A stretch of 64,000 nt of DNA from Massilia aurea (GTDB lineage: Bacteria > Pseudomonadota > Gammaproteobacteria > Burkholderiales > Burkholderiaceae_D): the NCBI RefSeq assembly GCF_014200505.1, contig NZ_JACHBX010000001.1, forward strand, positions 124,001 to 188,000, read 5' to 3'. Under the pieces are notes generated by a model, which did not search any database, was not told where the DNA came from, and saw nothing but the letters and a program-made list of their open reading frames with translations. A program made the translations under genes and the position numbers. Positions 36,434 to 45,859 of this stretch are shown one piece after another (within the stretch, counting starts at the first letter, position 1; the number at the start of each line of letters is the position of its first letter).

Positions 36434-37102
36434 TCAGGCGACGCGCAGTCCCAGCTCGCTGATCAGTTCGGCTGCCTGACGCGGCGTGATCCAGGCGCCC
36501 TGGAACAGCTTGACGTCGGCCAGCGTCAAGCCCGACAGATCCGCTTCGCGCAGGTCGGCATTGTCGAAGCGCGCCTGTTTCAGGCTGGCGTTGCGCAGGC
36601 TCCCGCCTTCGAACACGGTGTCGCGAAAGTCGCAGGCGGCCAGGTCGGCATCCGAAAAATCGAGCACCTTCAACGTCGATTTGCGAAACGACATGCGGCG
36701 CAGGTCGGCGCCGATCAGCAGGCATTCTTCGAAGGTCAAACCCAGGTGCGCCGCTTCCTCGAAATTTGCACCGGTCAGCTTGCAGCCCTTGAAGGTGAGG
36801 GAAGCCAGGCGCGCGCGGCGCCAGCTGCTGTTGTTCAGGTCGCAGCTCTGGAACTGCGCATCGGTCAGGTCGGCCGCCTCGAAATCGGCTTGGCGGCCGC
36901 GGCAGCGCTGCCACGTGGTCTGCGCCAGTTTGGCGGCGTAGAACGAGGTTTCGGCAATGCTGCAATTGATGAAACTGCTGCCACGCAGATCGAGCCGCGA
37001 CAGATCGGCATCGTCCAGCATGCAATCGATAAACGTAATGCTGCCGCTGGCAAGTGCCGCAGCGATATCGTCACGGCTTGGAGAATCGGTAAATGTATGC
37101 AT
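36434..37102 (-). CDS. Pentapeptide-repeat protein
   Basis: The 222-residue product is mostly A(D/N)LxX pentapeptides ('CMLDDADLSRLDLRGSSFINC', 'LTDAQFQSCDLNNSSWRRARL', 'FSDADLAACDFRDTVFEGGSLRNASLKQARFDNADLREADLSG'), forming a right-handed quadrilateral beta helix. No TM. Function not predictable; DNA-gyrase-protecting Qnr-like roles are known for some members, but I do not claim it here. Start MHTFTDS selected; upstream extension MKPGRR lacks support. Confidence 0.85.
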   Translation of the reverse strand: MHTFTDSPSRDDIAAALASGSITFIDCMLDDADLSRLDLRGSSFINCSIAETSFYAAKLAQTTWQRCRGRQADFEAADLTDAQFQSCDLNNSSWRRARLASLTFKGCKLTGANFEEAAHLGLTFEECLLIGADLRRMSFRKSTLKVLDFSDADLAACDFRDTVFEGGSLRNASLKQARFDNADLREADLSGLTLADVKLFQGAWITPRQAAELISELGLRVA

Positions 37103-37433
37103 TAATTTGTGTTGAAAATAGCGCGCACCAAAGCGGCGACCGGGTTTCAAGTTCTCGGGTTACGCTCATGGCGGCCAACAGCGGGATGGCCGCAGTTTAC
37201 CTGAATTTTCCGGTGCTCAATTTGTGCCTGATTTCATCGGAAATTGCACGCAATTCACAGGAGTCGCAGGGTGTTGTGCGCTGAGCGGGAAAGGTACACG
37301 CTGAGTTTCCACTTGGACAAAAAAAAGGTAAGATACTGTTGCTCCCTTTATGTTTTTGATAAGTGCTTATTTCCGGTTAAGCTTATTGAAAACAGTCGAA
37401 GGGTAATCGTGTTTGAGAAATTCGGAATACAAG
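37103..37433. promoter_or_regulatory. 331-bp upstream region of the tubulin-like operon
   Basis: AT-richer than flanks. A weak promoter candidate TTGATA (37356-37361) N16 TAAGCT (37378-37383) lies 50 bp before the first ATG, with an ATAAG-TG-CTTAT inverted repeat (37359-37370) inside it. No terminator is seen for the pentapeptide gene, which is transcribed away. Confidence 0.3.
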
Positions 37434-38906
37434 ATGGATCATAAGAAAACGGCTGATTGGGAACTCGCTTCCGGCAGCTGGACGGTGGCAGCCAACGATG
37501 GCGAGATTCGCCTCAATCGCACGGTGATGGGTAATGCCATCGCCCCCTCATTGGGTTCCGCAGATATTGCCGCCATCATGAACATGCGCCGTGCGCACGG
37601 TGCGTCAACGCTGTATCCCCCCGATTTCAATTTCTCGCCCATCGACGGCGCGCAACTGGCGCCCAATCCCCCGAGCGGCGCCAGCTGGATCGCGCCAAGC
37701 GGCGCATCGGCCATCACGGACGCCGGGATGCCCGAAGCTGTCGGCCTGAAGCGCACGCGCCACAGCGTGCCGGTCGATCGCCTGCGCCGGCATGACGCCG
37801 ACAGCATGGCCGACATGGAATTGCCGCTGCCTCCGCCCGGCGAGTACGAATTCTTCTCGGGCACGTTCGGCACCGTCGGCGCCGTCCTGCTCGCGCTCGA
37901 TACGGGCAAGGGCACATTGTTCGGCTGGCTGCCGGCGTCGCAAAAGTGGCAGCCGCTGCTCGGCATTGGTGCACGCCTGCTGTCCGAATCGAATTTGCCT
38001 GTTCACGCCTGGCGCGCCGAGATGGCCGCTGCATTCAACAGCCGCCTGTATATTCCCACCGAACATGGCCTGGCGATGCTGGTGCCCGATTTCGCGGCGC
38101 TGCAGTTCCGTATCGATTACGTCGGCAACGCCCCGGTCGTGGGCGCGCCGGTGGCCTTCGATCACCAGGTCTGGGCGCCGATTCGTCATGAAAACGGCGT
38201 GGTCCAGTTCGTGTTTGCCGACGCCCATGGCGTGGCCGGTCCGCCACTGCGCGTCGATGGCAGCTGGACTTTGGGCGAGATGGGGGCGCCGTGCGCCTAT
38301 GGCCGGCTCGCGGTGTGGCCCTGCGCGGAAGGGCAGTTGCGCTTGCAGAAAATGACTGACGGCAGTGTGGCGGCCACGTTCCTGGCCTGGCCGGAAGGCA
38401 TCACGCCGCATTTCGAATTCGGCAGCGCGCACATAACGCGCTCGGGTTCTCTGTGGCAGTTGTGCTTTGACAGCCGCCTCGACAGCTATGTGTACGTGCG
38501 CCTTGGCGTCAACGAGCACGAACAGGTCGCCGCGCTCAATCCACGCATCGGCTCGGGCACCATCAATTACCGCTTCGCCACCAAGCTGAAAACCGATCCA
38601 TGGGTCGAGCCAGAACACGGCGACGATGGGGCGGCCAACACGGTCGTCGTGCCGCTGCTGGAGCTGGGCGAGCGCAGTGCCGTGCTGGCCCTGCGCATCG
38701 ACAGCACGGCGGGCCTGGGCACCTTGCTCAATTCGGCTGAACGCATGCGCGCCCAACTGGTCTACGATGATGAGAACAACGACATCGTATTCCACACCAT
38801 CGCGGTCAGCAAACCATGGGAACTGCGCCTCTTCCTGCACAACGGTTACTTGTGGGCCTACCACCCCGGCATGCAGCGCATCCTCGGCTGGGACGTCCAG
38901 CAATGA
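37434..38906 (+). CDS. Operon protein A: cytosolic beta-propeller-like protein of unknown function
   Basis: The 490-residue protein has no signal peptide or TM and I do not recognise a named family. Repeating beta-rich blocks of the form 'gapxafdxxvWapixxenGxvqfvf' and 'GAPCAYGRLAVWPCAEGQLRLQ' suggest a propeller-like fold. The end is 'WELRLFLHNGYLWAYHPGMQRILGWDVQQ'. It starts the six-gene tubulin-like operon and its TGA overlaps the next gene's ATG (ATGA), so the two products are likely made in similar amounts. Ribosome site GGAA is close. Confidence 0.75.
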   Translation: MDHKKTADWELASGSWTVAANDGEIRLNRTVMGNAIAPSLGSADIAAIMNMRRAHGASTLYPPDFNFSPIDGAQLAPNPPSGASWIAPSGASAITDAGMPEAVGLKRTRHSVPVDRLRRHDADSMADMELPLPPPGEYEFFSGTFGTVGAVLLALDTGKGTLFGWLPASQKWQPLLGIGARLLSESNLPVHAWRAEMAAAFNSRLYIPTEHGLAMLVPDFAALQFRIDYVGNAPVVGAPVAFDHQVWAPIRHENGVVQFVFADAHGVAGPPLRVDGSWTLGEMGAPCAYGRLAVWPCAEGQLRLQKMTDGSVAATFLAWPEGITPHFEFGSAHITRSGSLWQLCFDSRLDSYVYVRLGVNEHEQVAALNPRIGSGTINYRFATKLKTDPWVEPEHGDDGAANTVVVPLLELGERSAVLALRIDSTAGLGTLLNSAERMRAQLVYDDENNDIVFHTIAVSKPWELRLFLHNGYLWAYHPGMQRILGWDVQQ

Positions 38907-40381
38907 TGCCGCGCGCGTGGTGTGCGGCGCTCGCGAGCGTCGTCCTGGGGCTGTGTGCGGTGCCGGCGCAGGCCATTCAGCAAGCATTTCTGGTGCAGAA
39001 CTCCGGCTGGATGGAGCCGTTCTACGCCGATCCGCAATCGCAGTTCAAACCGCTGATCGCCGCCGTCGCCAATGCCGCCGCGCGCCCGGGCGACAAGGTC
39101 ATGGTGCTCGCGTTCAGCCAGTCCAGCGGCAGCAATGTCTCACCGCAATTGCTGGGGCAGGGCGATGGCGCCGCCCAGGTGGCTGGCTGGCTGGCGCCGC
39201 TCGCGCCTGCGCGCAAGAGCGCCAGCGCACTGGCCGACACGGATTTTCGCGAAGCGGTGACCAAGACGATCGGTGAGACGTTCAAGTCGCGCCCCGGCAT
39301 CATCTGGATTTTTACTAACAACAAGAACAGCCCCGGCAACGATCCCGCCACGGCGGCGCGCAACCTGGAGTTCTACCGGCTGCTGCACCTGGAGCCATCC
39401 ATTACGCGCACCGTCGTGTTCCCGCTGCGCATGCCGGTGCAGGGCAAGTTCTTTGCTGCAAAAGGTCTGATGGTCTACGGGCTGGCTTACGGCAAGGAAG
39501 CCGGCGACGAGCTGGGTCGCATGGTGGCCGAAGGCCGGCTCGCCAAAATCCTGACGAAACCGCCCGCGCGCTTGAAACCGGTGGACCAGGACGGCGTGCG
39601 CATCGTGCCGCAGGCGGTATTGAATACCCCGAACATGACGGCCTCGATGGGCACTGACAAGCGCACCGTCGTGCTCGATGTGGACGCCGACAAGCTGGTC
39701 CCGCACATCCGCTTGAAAGCATCCCTGCAGAACCTGTTCTATCCCTACCTGATTGCCCAGGCGACGGTCGATGGCCAGCTGCGCACGCGCGCCGGCACGA
39801 CGCCGTTGACGGTGGCACCGGCAGCCGTGAGCAATCTCGCGCCGGGCGCCAGCCAGTCGATCGAGGTGAGCTTCAAGCTGCCGCTCGAAGAAGTGCCGTC
39901 GGCCTGGTCGAGCCAGGCCATTGCGGCCATGGGCAAGCAAGTGATCATGCCGATGTCGGTGAGCCTGGGCCTGAGCAATCAGCGGCTCGCCTTGCCGGCA
40001 TCGTTCAAGACCGAGATGCAGGAATTGTTCCCGGGCGATCCGCTGTCGGACATGTTCGTGCCGCCCGACAGCGTGAAATCGTCCACGGCGCAGGTGCCGC
40101 TGATCGTGCGCGTGCAATATCCATTGACGCCCGTGCTCGTGATCGTCGGCGGCGTGCTGGCGTTGCTGCTGGCGCTGGCGGCGCTCGCGTTTCTGGCCAT
40201 GAAAACCACGCGCTATCCAGTCATGGTCAACGGCGTGCGCCGCAACGTGCTGCTCAAGCCGTTCAAGTCGCTGGCGATCAAGGCCGACGATGGCGCTGCG
40301 GTCGGCGAAATCCGGCGCGGGCTCGGCCGCCCGACCGTCGTGCAGGTCGAGCCGGGCCAGACGTTGACGATCGCGTCGTAA
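38903..40381 (+). CDS. Operon protein B: periplasmic vWA-like protein with C-terminal TM
   Basis: The 492-residue product has a signal peptide (MMPRAWCAALASVVLGLCAV, cleaved near AQA), an extracytoplasmic region with a Rossmann-like vWA plan ('QQAFLVQNSGWMEPFY', 'KVMVLAFSQSSG', 'PGIIWIFTNNKNSPGND'), then beta-domain sequence, one TM (~430-453: 'VLVIVGGVLALLLALAALAFLAM') and a ~60-residue cytosolic tail. The DxSxS metal motif is replaced by QNSGW, so metal-dependent adhesion is doubtful. Position beside a tubulin-like protein recalls the vWA component of predicted FtsZ-like membrane-remodelling systems. Confidence 0.75.
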   Translation: MMPRAWCAALASVVLGLCAVPAQAIQQAFLVQNSGWMEPFYADPQSQFKPLIAAVANAAARPGDKVMVLAFSQSSGSNVSPQLLGQGDGAAQVAGWLAPLAPARKSASALADTDFREAVTKTIGETFKSRPGIIWIFTNNKNSPGNDPATAARNLEFYRLLHLEPSITRTVVFPLRMPVQGKFFAAKGLMVYGLAYGKEAGDELGRMVAEGRLAKILTKPPARLKPVDQDGVRIVPQAVLNTPNMTASMGTDKRTVVLDVDADKLVPHIRLKASLQNLFYPYLIAQATVDGQLRTRAGTTPLTVAPAAVSNLAPGASQSIEVSFKLPLEEVPSAWSSQAIAAMGKQVIMPMSVSLGLSNQRLALPASFKTEMQELFPGDPLSDMFVPPDSVKSSTAQVPLIVRVQYPLTPVLVIVGGVLALLLALAALAFLAMKTTRYPVMVNGVRRNVLLKPFKSLAIKADDGAAVGEIRRGLGRPTVVQVEPGQTLTIAS

Positions 40382-40421
40382 TCCATTCAAGTAGTCTTTA
40401 TCCCATTCAGGAGAACGTGGC

Positions 40422-40859
40422 ATGACGCAGCAAGCAAAAGATAACGCAGGCTTTACCCTGCCGGCACCGGTCGAAGGCCAGCAGGCGCCAGCCGCGGCGG
40501 CGACCCCGGCGACCCCGGCAACGGGAACGCCCGAGACGGTCGAGTCGCTTCCGGTGACCACCGACGTCGACACGTCGTCGCGCGATGCGCTGATCGGCGG
40601 CGGCGTCCTGCTGGTGCTGTTCATTGCGTTCTTCTTTGCCAAAAATGCCTACGCCAACACGCTGGTGGCAAAACGTATTCAACCGGGCAACGCGAATGCG
40701 GCCGGCTGGTGGCTGTTCATCTTTTTGGCCAGCCTGTCGACCGGCGTCGTGCTGGCGGCAATCAATGCACCGAAGTTCATGGCGCCGCTGATCATCGGAC
40801 CGCTGACGCTGATCGGCCTGATTGCGCTGGTGCTGATGCTGCTGTCTTCCCGCAAATAA
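40422..40859 (+). CDS. Operon protein C: small three-TM protein
   Basis: The 145-residue product has a Pro/Ala/Thr-rich N-terminus and three hydrophobic segments (~58-77 GGGVLLVLFIAFFFAK, ~92-113 AGWWLFIFLASLSTGVVLA, ~120-142 APLIIGPLTLIGLIALVLMLL). No family recognised. AGGAGAAC precedes the ATG. It lies 40 bp after B and 24 bp before the tubulin-like gene and may be the membrane anchor of the complex. Confidence 0.75.
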   Translation: MTQQAKDNAGFTLPAPVEGQQAPAAAATPATPATGTPETVESLPVTTDVDTSSRDALIGGGVLLVLFIAFFFAKNAYANTLVAKRIQPGNANAAGWWLFIFLASLSTGVVLAAINAPKFMAPLIIGPLTLIGLIALVLMLLSSRK

Positions 40860-40883
40860 GTACCCAGACCAGGAACACGCGAC

Positions 40884-43800
40884 ATGGCAGATAATCTGAA
40901 CCAAACGATCGGCGCCGGTACCGGCGAACGCAAGCAGGAGCAGAGCATCGACCTGCGGCCGACGCTGTTCATCGGCATTGGTGGCACCGGTATGGAAGTG
41001 CTGATGCGCGTACGCCGCCGCATCCTCAACACCCTGTGGGGCGGCAACGGCGCGCGCACCCGCGTCGACAGCCTGGCCGAATTTCCGGTCGCGCAGTTCA
41101 TCCAGTTCGACCTCGACACGGGCGCTGTCATCGACAGCGGCCGCGCCCAGGCCGAAGACCTGCAATTTGACCAGGTCAAGTTCACCGACGAAGAGAAAAT
41201 CGTCGAAGCGTTCGACATGGACAAGTACAGCCGTGACGACGACGCGCTCGAGAAATACCCGCACATCAAGGAATGGCTGTCGCTGACGCCGAAGAAAATC
41301 CGCGAACTGGGCATCGATCCATCGAAGGGCGCCGGCCAGATCCGCGCCGTCTCGCGCCTGTACCTGTTCGACAAGTACACCAAGATCCGCGACAAGATCC
41401 GCCTGAAGCTCAAGACGCTCAAGGCCGGCCTGTCGCACGAGCAGCAACTGGCGCGCCTTGGCTTGCGCATGGAAACCGAAAAGTTCCGCATCGTTATCGT
41501 GGGCTCGGTGGCCGGCGGTACCGGTTCCGGCGCCTTCCTCGACATGGGTCTGCTGGCGCGCTGGCTGGCCAAGTCCGAAGTGGGCAATGCCGACGTCGAA
41601 CTGATGCTGTTCTTGCCGACCGGTTATGCGGGCGCCAACAAGGAGCGCACCGAAGCGAACGGCTACGCCGCGCTGATGGAACTCGAATCGGCCATGCTCG
41701 GCAACAAGGGCTACGTGGGCCGCTGGGATGCCTACGACCAGCCGGAATTGCCGCGCGAACCGTACAGCGAAGTCTATCTGATCGACTCGGGCAACCTGGC
41801 CCAGCAGCACACGAACGACGTCAAGGATGTCTACCACATGGTGGCCGACACGCTGTTCGAAGATTTTGCGTCAGGCGACTTCGCGCGCCGCAAGCGCTCG
41901 GTGGCCGTGAATCAGGCGCAGCACAAGAACTTCCTGCACGATGCGCTGGTGCCGAAGAACCGTTTTGCCGACATGCGCCTGTCGTACTCGAAGCGCTTCT
42001 CGTCGTTCGGCCAGGCCGTGCTCGACACGCGCCAGGAAGCGCGGCGCGAAGAGCGCGCGCACCGCTGGGCTGGCGCCATGCTCAAGGCCTTCTTTGGCGT
42101 GGGCGGCGTCGACACCGGCGTGAACCGCGCCACCGACAAGCAGCGCGACGAATTCATGGCGGCCCAGATGGCGCTGCGCGCCGCGCCGTTCAGCGACTTC
42201 CCGACCTTCTCCGACCGCAACGTCGAGCTGAAACGCTCGAGCGGCGAATTCCTCGATTACGCCCTCGTCGATGACCTGCTGCAGGACAAGCACGGCCTGC
42301 TGCTGGCCGGCGTCGAGCAGCGCGTCAATGCACGCATCGACAGCATCCGTACCGGGTTCGATCGCGCCGAGTGGCCGACGCAGGTGCGAGAGACCGTGCA
42401 GCAGCTCGAGCGCGACTCGGTGCGCGATCAGGATTCCACCGCCGATACGACCGAAGACCGCGTGGTCAAACGCCGGCGCGAAGTGCTCGAGCGCATCAAG
42501 CACGCGATCCGTGACCAGCTCTACGCCTACCTCGACAACAAGGATTTCGGCGGCCTCGAATACGTGCTGTCGCTGGTCGAGCAGATCAAGGACCGGCTCG
42601 AAGCACCGGGTACTGGCCTGATCAGCGCACTGAAGCTCAACAGCGAGCGTTACCGCGAAATCAAGGAAGCGGTGCGCACCCGCGAATACGAACGCCTGCT
42701 GGCCAACCTCGAACAAACCAAGGGCGGCTTCTTCAGCAGCAATAACGAAAAGCAGGCAGTCACGGTGCTGGACCACTTGCGCACCGAAATCGCCAACGCG
42801 CTCAAGTTCCACCTGCGCGCCAAGGCGGCCGACGAAGCGGCGATCCTGATGGCCGACCTGTCCGCCTGGCTGGGCAAGAAGAACGGCGTCGACGCGCAGG
42901 GCCGCGCCATCTGGAATGGCCTGGTCGGCGAATTGCAAGCCGGCCGCGAAGCCGTGCTGACCATGCTGGGCCAACTGCAGCACGCCAACGCCATCATCCA
43001 GCAAGACCTGAACAAGGACCACGCCACCCTGATCACGGTGCCGGTGGCCGAGCGCAACGTGCCGATGCCGAACGCGCTGCAACTGCGCGAATGGGCCGAT
43101 GAAGCGTTCAAGGATCTGGGCGGCTCGAAGGTGCTGTTCCCGATGCTGGGCGACGCCGCCCAGCGCAGCGAGATCATCAACAAAGTCAAACGCATGGCTG
43201 AGCGGCAGTTGACGCTGGCCGGTACGGGCGATGCTGAAACCGCCGACCACGACCCGTTGATCGAGGCGCTGGAACAGATGAATCCGGCTGAACGGATGGA
43301 CCGCTTCCGCAAACTGCTGGCCTGCGCCATGCCGTGGATCGACGCCAACCTGTCGGGCGACTTCACGGTCAAGGCCGACCAGTTCAAGTGCTTCGTGGGC
43401 GTGGCCAATGCCGACCGTTTCAAACGCCTGTTCGGCGCCGAACTCAATACCTGCGTGCCGACCCAGGCCAATATCACGGCGGCGCAATTGTCCATCGTCG
43501 AGACCGGTGTGCCAGGCCGCGCCGTCTGCTACTGCGAACTGTCCGGCATCCCGATGACGGTGCTGCGCGGCATGGAAGGGTGGCGCACCAGCTACCGCAA
43601 GGAAGCCGAAAAGAACCCGACCCACACACACATCGACTCGACCCAGTTCAGTCACCCGATGGCGCCGACGACCGACGAGATCAACCGCCTGGCCGAAGAC
43701 TTCAAGCAGTACCTGCAGGCGATCATGCTGGGCATCCTGACGCGCTCGACCCAGCGCGTGATCCCGCGCGGCCAGTACCAGTTTGCCGTCGCGCGCGGCG

Positions 43801-44606
43801 ACGTGCGCCGCATTGGCAACGAACGGGCGATTCGCCAGAACGGCTTGCCAGCCACCTACCGCGACGCCATTGTCGAGCGCGTGCAGGAGCGCTTGGCCGA
43901 ACTTGACGCGAGCCAGACTGTCGCGCTGGCGGCACTGGCGAGCTACTACGAGACGGCCGTCTACACACCGAAACTGGTGGAAGACGCGACCGGCGCCCAG
44001 GATGACCGCAAGGGCTTTGCCAGCGCGATTGCCGGCGAAGCCAAGCGCGAGCTGGCCGAGAAGGCCCGCCGCAAGGGGATGAGCCAGCGCGACATCGACC
44101 GCGCCGACGAGCAATTGCTCGAAGTGCTGACAGAGTGGGCGAGCGTCGTGCCGGATTCGGATGAAGACGCGTATGACTGGGAAGTGCGCGAGCCGGGCGA
44201 GGATGGGCATCTGCGCCTGAAATACGTGATCAAGCCGGATGCGTTCAATGCCGGTAAGTTAGACGCGTTGCTGGCGCCGCAGGCTACTGCGCCTGTTGCC
44301 ACGTTCCCGGCGGGTGCGCAGGGCATGCCTGGCATGCCGCCGCCATTGGGCGCGACGCCGCCTCCACTGGGGATGCCGCCACCGCTCGTCGAGCATCAAT
44401 ATCATCTGGGCATTGGCGGGCAGCAGTTCGGGCCTTATACAGCGCAGCAGATCGTGCAGATGGTGCAGGCGGGACAGGTCGTGGTTGCCGGCACGAAGGT
44501 GTGGCGTGCTGGTCTTGCGGCCTGGGGTGAGCTGGGGCAGTTGCCGGAATTGACCATGCTGTTCGGGGCGCCGGCATCGCCGCCGCCGTTGCCACCGATG
44601 CTGTGA
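40884..44606 (+). CDS. Operon protein D: giant tubulin/FtsZ-superfamily protein with GYF_2 domain
   Basis: The 1240-residue protein has a tubulin-like N-terminal domain: nucleotide-entry strand 'PTLFIGIGGTGMEVLMRVRRRI' (GIGGTG at 31-36) and the tubulin signature as AGGTGSG at 210-216 (consensus GGGTGSG), then 'LLARWLAKSEVGNADVELMLFLPTGYAG'. Large helical domains with no assigned family fill 380-1130. A Pro/Gly-rich linker (~1140-1168) leads to a GYF_2-type domain at ~1170-1228 ('QYHLGIGGQQFGPYTAQQIVQMVQAGQ', 'VWRAGLAAWGELGQLPEL'), then a PPPLPP tail. It matches the 'tubulin-like' Pfam group rather than FtsZ itself; no TM. Confidence 0.88.
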   Translation: MADNLNQTIGAGTGERKQEQSIDLRPTLFIGIGGTGMEVLMRVRRRILNTLWGGNGARTRVDSLAEFPVAQFIQFDLDTGAVIDSGRAQAEDLQFDQVKFTDEEKIVEAFDMDKYSRDDDALEKYPHIKEWLSLTPKKIRELGIDPSKGAGQIRAVSRLYLFDKYTKIRDKIRLKLKTLKAGLSHEQQLARLGLRMETEKFRIVIVGSVAGGTGSGAFLDMGLLARWLAKSEVGNADVELMLFLPTGYAGANKERTEANGYAALMELESAMLGNKGYVGRWDAYDQPELPREPYSEVYLIDSGNLAQQHTNDVKDVYHMVADTLFEDFASGDFARRKRSVAVNQAQHKNFLHDALVPKNRFADMRLSYSKRFSSFGQAVLDTRQEARREERAHRWAGAMLKAFFGVGGVDTGVNRATDKQRDEFMAAQMALRAAPFSDFPTFSDRNVELKRSSGEFLDYALVDDLLQDKHGLLLAGVEQRVNARIDSIRTGFDRAEWPTQVRETVQQLERDSVRDQDSTADTTEDRVVKRRREVLERIKHAIRDQLYAYLDNKDFGGLEYVLSLVEQIKDRLEAPGTGLISALKLNSERYREIKEAVRTREYERLLANLEQTKGGFFSSNNEKQAVTVLDHLRTEIANALKFHLRAKAADEAAILMADLSAWLGKKNGVDAQGRAIWNGLVGELQAGREAVLTMLGQLQHANAIIQQDLNKDHATLITVPVAERNVPMPNALQLREWADEAFKDLGGSKVLFPMLGDAAQRSEIINKVKRMAERQLTLAGTGDAETADHDPLIEALEQMNPAERMDRFRKLLACAMPWIDANLSGDFTVKADQFKCFVGVANADRFKRLFGAELNTCVPTQANITAAQLSIVETGVPGRAVCYCELSGIPMTVLRGMEGWRTSYRKEAEKNPTHTHIDSTQFSHPMAPTTDEINRLAEDFKQYLQAIMLGILTRSTQRVIPRGQYQFAVARGDVRRIGNERAIRQNGLPATYRDAIVERVQERLAELDASQTVALAALASYYETAVYTPKLVEDATGAQDDRKGFASAIAGEAKRELAEKARRKGMSQRDIDRADEQLLEVLTEWASVVPDSDEDAYDWEVREPGEDGHLRLKYVIKPDAFNAGKLDALLAPQATAPVATFPAGAQGMPGMPPPLGATPPPLGMPPPLVEHQYHLGIGGQQFGPYTAQQIVQMVQAGQVVVAGTKVWRAGLAAWGELGQLPELTMLFGAPASPPPLPPML

Positions 44607-44616
44607 GGATGAGACT

Positions 44617-45837
44617 TTGAAACAGTGTTCTGGCTGCAGTGCGACGCTGCAGGGTGAGGTGGCGTTCTGTCCATTCTGTGGTGAAGGGGTGGATGGGGCG
44701 GTGCGCAAGGTGGGGCAGGTTGCTGCTCCTGTCGCTGCTCCGGTTGCTGCAGTACCCGCGCCGCCGAGTGTGCCTGTGCCTCCCGCTCCAGCCGCGCCTG
44801 TCGTAACGCCGCAATCTGCTGCCGCGCCGACGGCAAGCGTGCCGCCGGCTGCTGCTGTGCCGCCATCTGCGCCCGCAACGCACTCCCGGCCTGCAGCCGA
44901 TCGCGCACCGATACCGCCTGCAACGCGCAAAGGCGGGAAGGGCAAGTGGATCGCTGGCGGGATCGCGCTGCTGCTGGTCGTGCTCTACAACGTGGGTTCC
45001 AATGACAAGCCGGTGATCGAGGAAAACGCCTGTGAATCGGCCTTCGACCTGGGCACCCAGGCGGTTACGTCGGGTGACCTTGCCGCCGCGCGCACCCAGG
45101 CGCTGCGAGCCAGCGCCGAATGCGGCGACAAGGAGCGCGCCAAGGTCAATACCTTGCAACGTGCGATTGCAGCAGCGGAAAAGACCGACAACGCCTGCCA
45201 GCGCAACTTCCGTTCAATCGACGGCTTGCTGCAGGACAGCCGGCCCGGTCGCGCGCGCGCAGGACTGAACGAATTGACGGCAGCGTGTTCAAACAAGCCG
45301 GAGGCCGAAGCCTTGCGCACCCGGCTGGAGGCGACCCAGGAAGCCATCAAGGGAGCGCTGGCTGACGTGCGCAGTGCGCTCGATGCCCGTGATCAGGCGC
45401 AAGCCAGGGCCGCACTGGCCAAACTGACGGGCCTGAACCGCGATGAGCCCAGCCTGAACCAGCTGAAATGGGAGGTCGACGCGCTGGATGCCGCCGCTGC
45501 GGCTGCGGCCCAACCGGCGCCGCCTGCCGAGGTCTTCATGCCGGGCGCTGCACCGGTTCAGCGAGCGCCAAGCCAGGAGCCGACTGCGCAGCGTGCACCG
45601 AGTGCGCCGACTGCGTCTGTTACCCAAGACGCGGGCGCCGCGCAGCGCACGTCGATGGCGACGATGTTCCTGCGCGATGCCGAGCAGGCGCTGTTGCAGC
45701 GAAAATTTGATGCCGCCAAAACCTATGTAGAAAGCGCACGTCGGGCCGACCCGAACAATCCGCAGCTCGACAGCATGATGCAGCAGATCCGCGATCGCGA
45801 ACGCCAGATGCTGCAAGAAGAAACCACCATCAGATAA
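44617..45837 (+). CDS. Operon protein E: zinc-ribbon, TM and TPR-like protein
   Basis: The 406-residue protein starts with a CxxC...CxxC zinc ribbon (Cys4, 7, 18, 21), then a Pro/Ala/Val-rich linker (~30-103), one TM (~110-125: 'WIAGGIALLLVVLYNV') and a Cys-containing helical part with TPR-like pattern near the end ('MFLRDAEQALLQRKFDAAKTYVESARRADPNNPQLDSMMQQIRDRE'). The likely start is TTG directly upstream of the ribbon (10 bp after gene D's stop). N-in topology puts ribbon on the side of protein D. Confidence 0.75.
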   Translation: MKQCSGCSATLQGEVAFCPFCGEGVDGAVRKVGQVAAPVAAPVAAVPAPPSVPVPPAPAAPVVTPQSAAAPTASVPPAAAVPPSAPATHSRPAADRAPIPPATRKGGKGKWIAGGIALLLVVLYNVGSNDKPVIEENACESAFDLGTQAVTSGDLAAARTQALRASAECGDKERAKVNTLQRAIAAAEKTDNACQRNFRSIDGLLQDSRPGRARAGLNELTAACSNKPEAEALRTRLEATQEAIKGALADVRSALDARDQAQARAALAKLTGLNRDEPSLNQLKWEVDALDAAAAAAAQPAPPAEVFMPGAAPVQRAPSQEPTAQRAPSAPTASVTQDAGAAQRTSMATMFLRDAEQALLQRKFDAAKTYVESARRADPNNPQLDSMMQQIRDRERQMLQEETTIR

Positions 45838-45859
45838 TGCAGTCTCATCAGGGAAAACC

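Noticed and set aside
36434-37102. Qnr-type quinolone-resistance protein
   Set aside because: Pentapeptides fit the fold, but without alignment there is no reason to prefer Qnr over generic pentapeptide proteins.
41871-44210. 779-codon open frame antisense to the tubulin-like gene
   Set aside because: Low-complexity Arg/His/Gln-rich composition, no ribosome site; a shadow of gene D.
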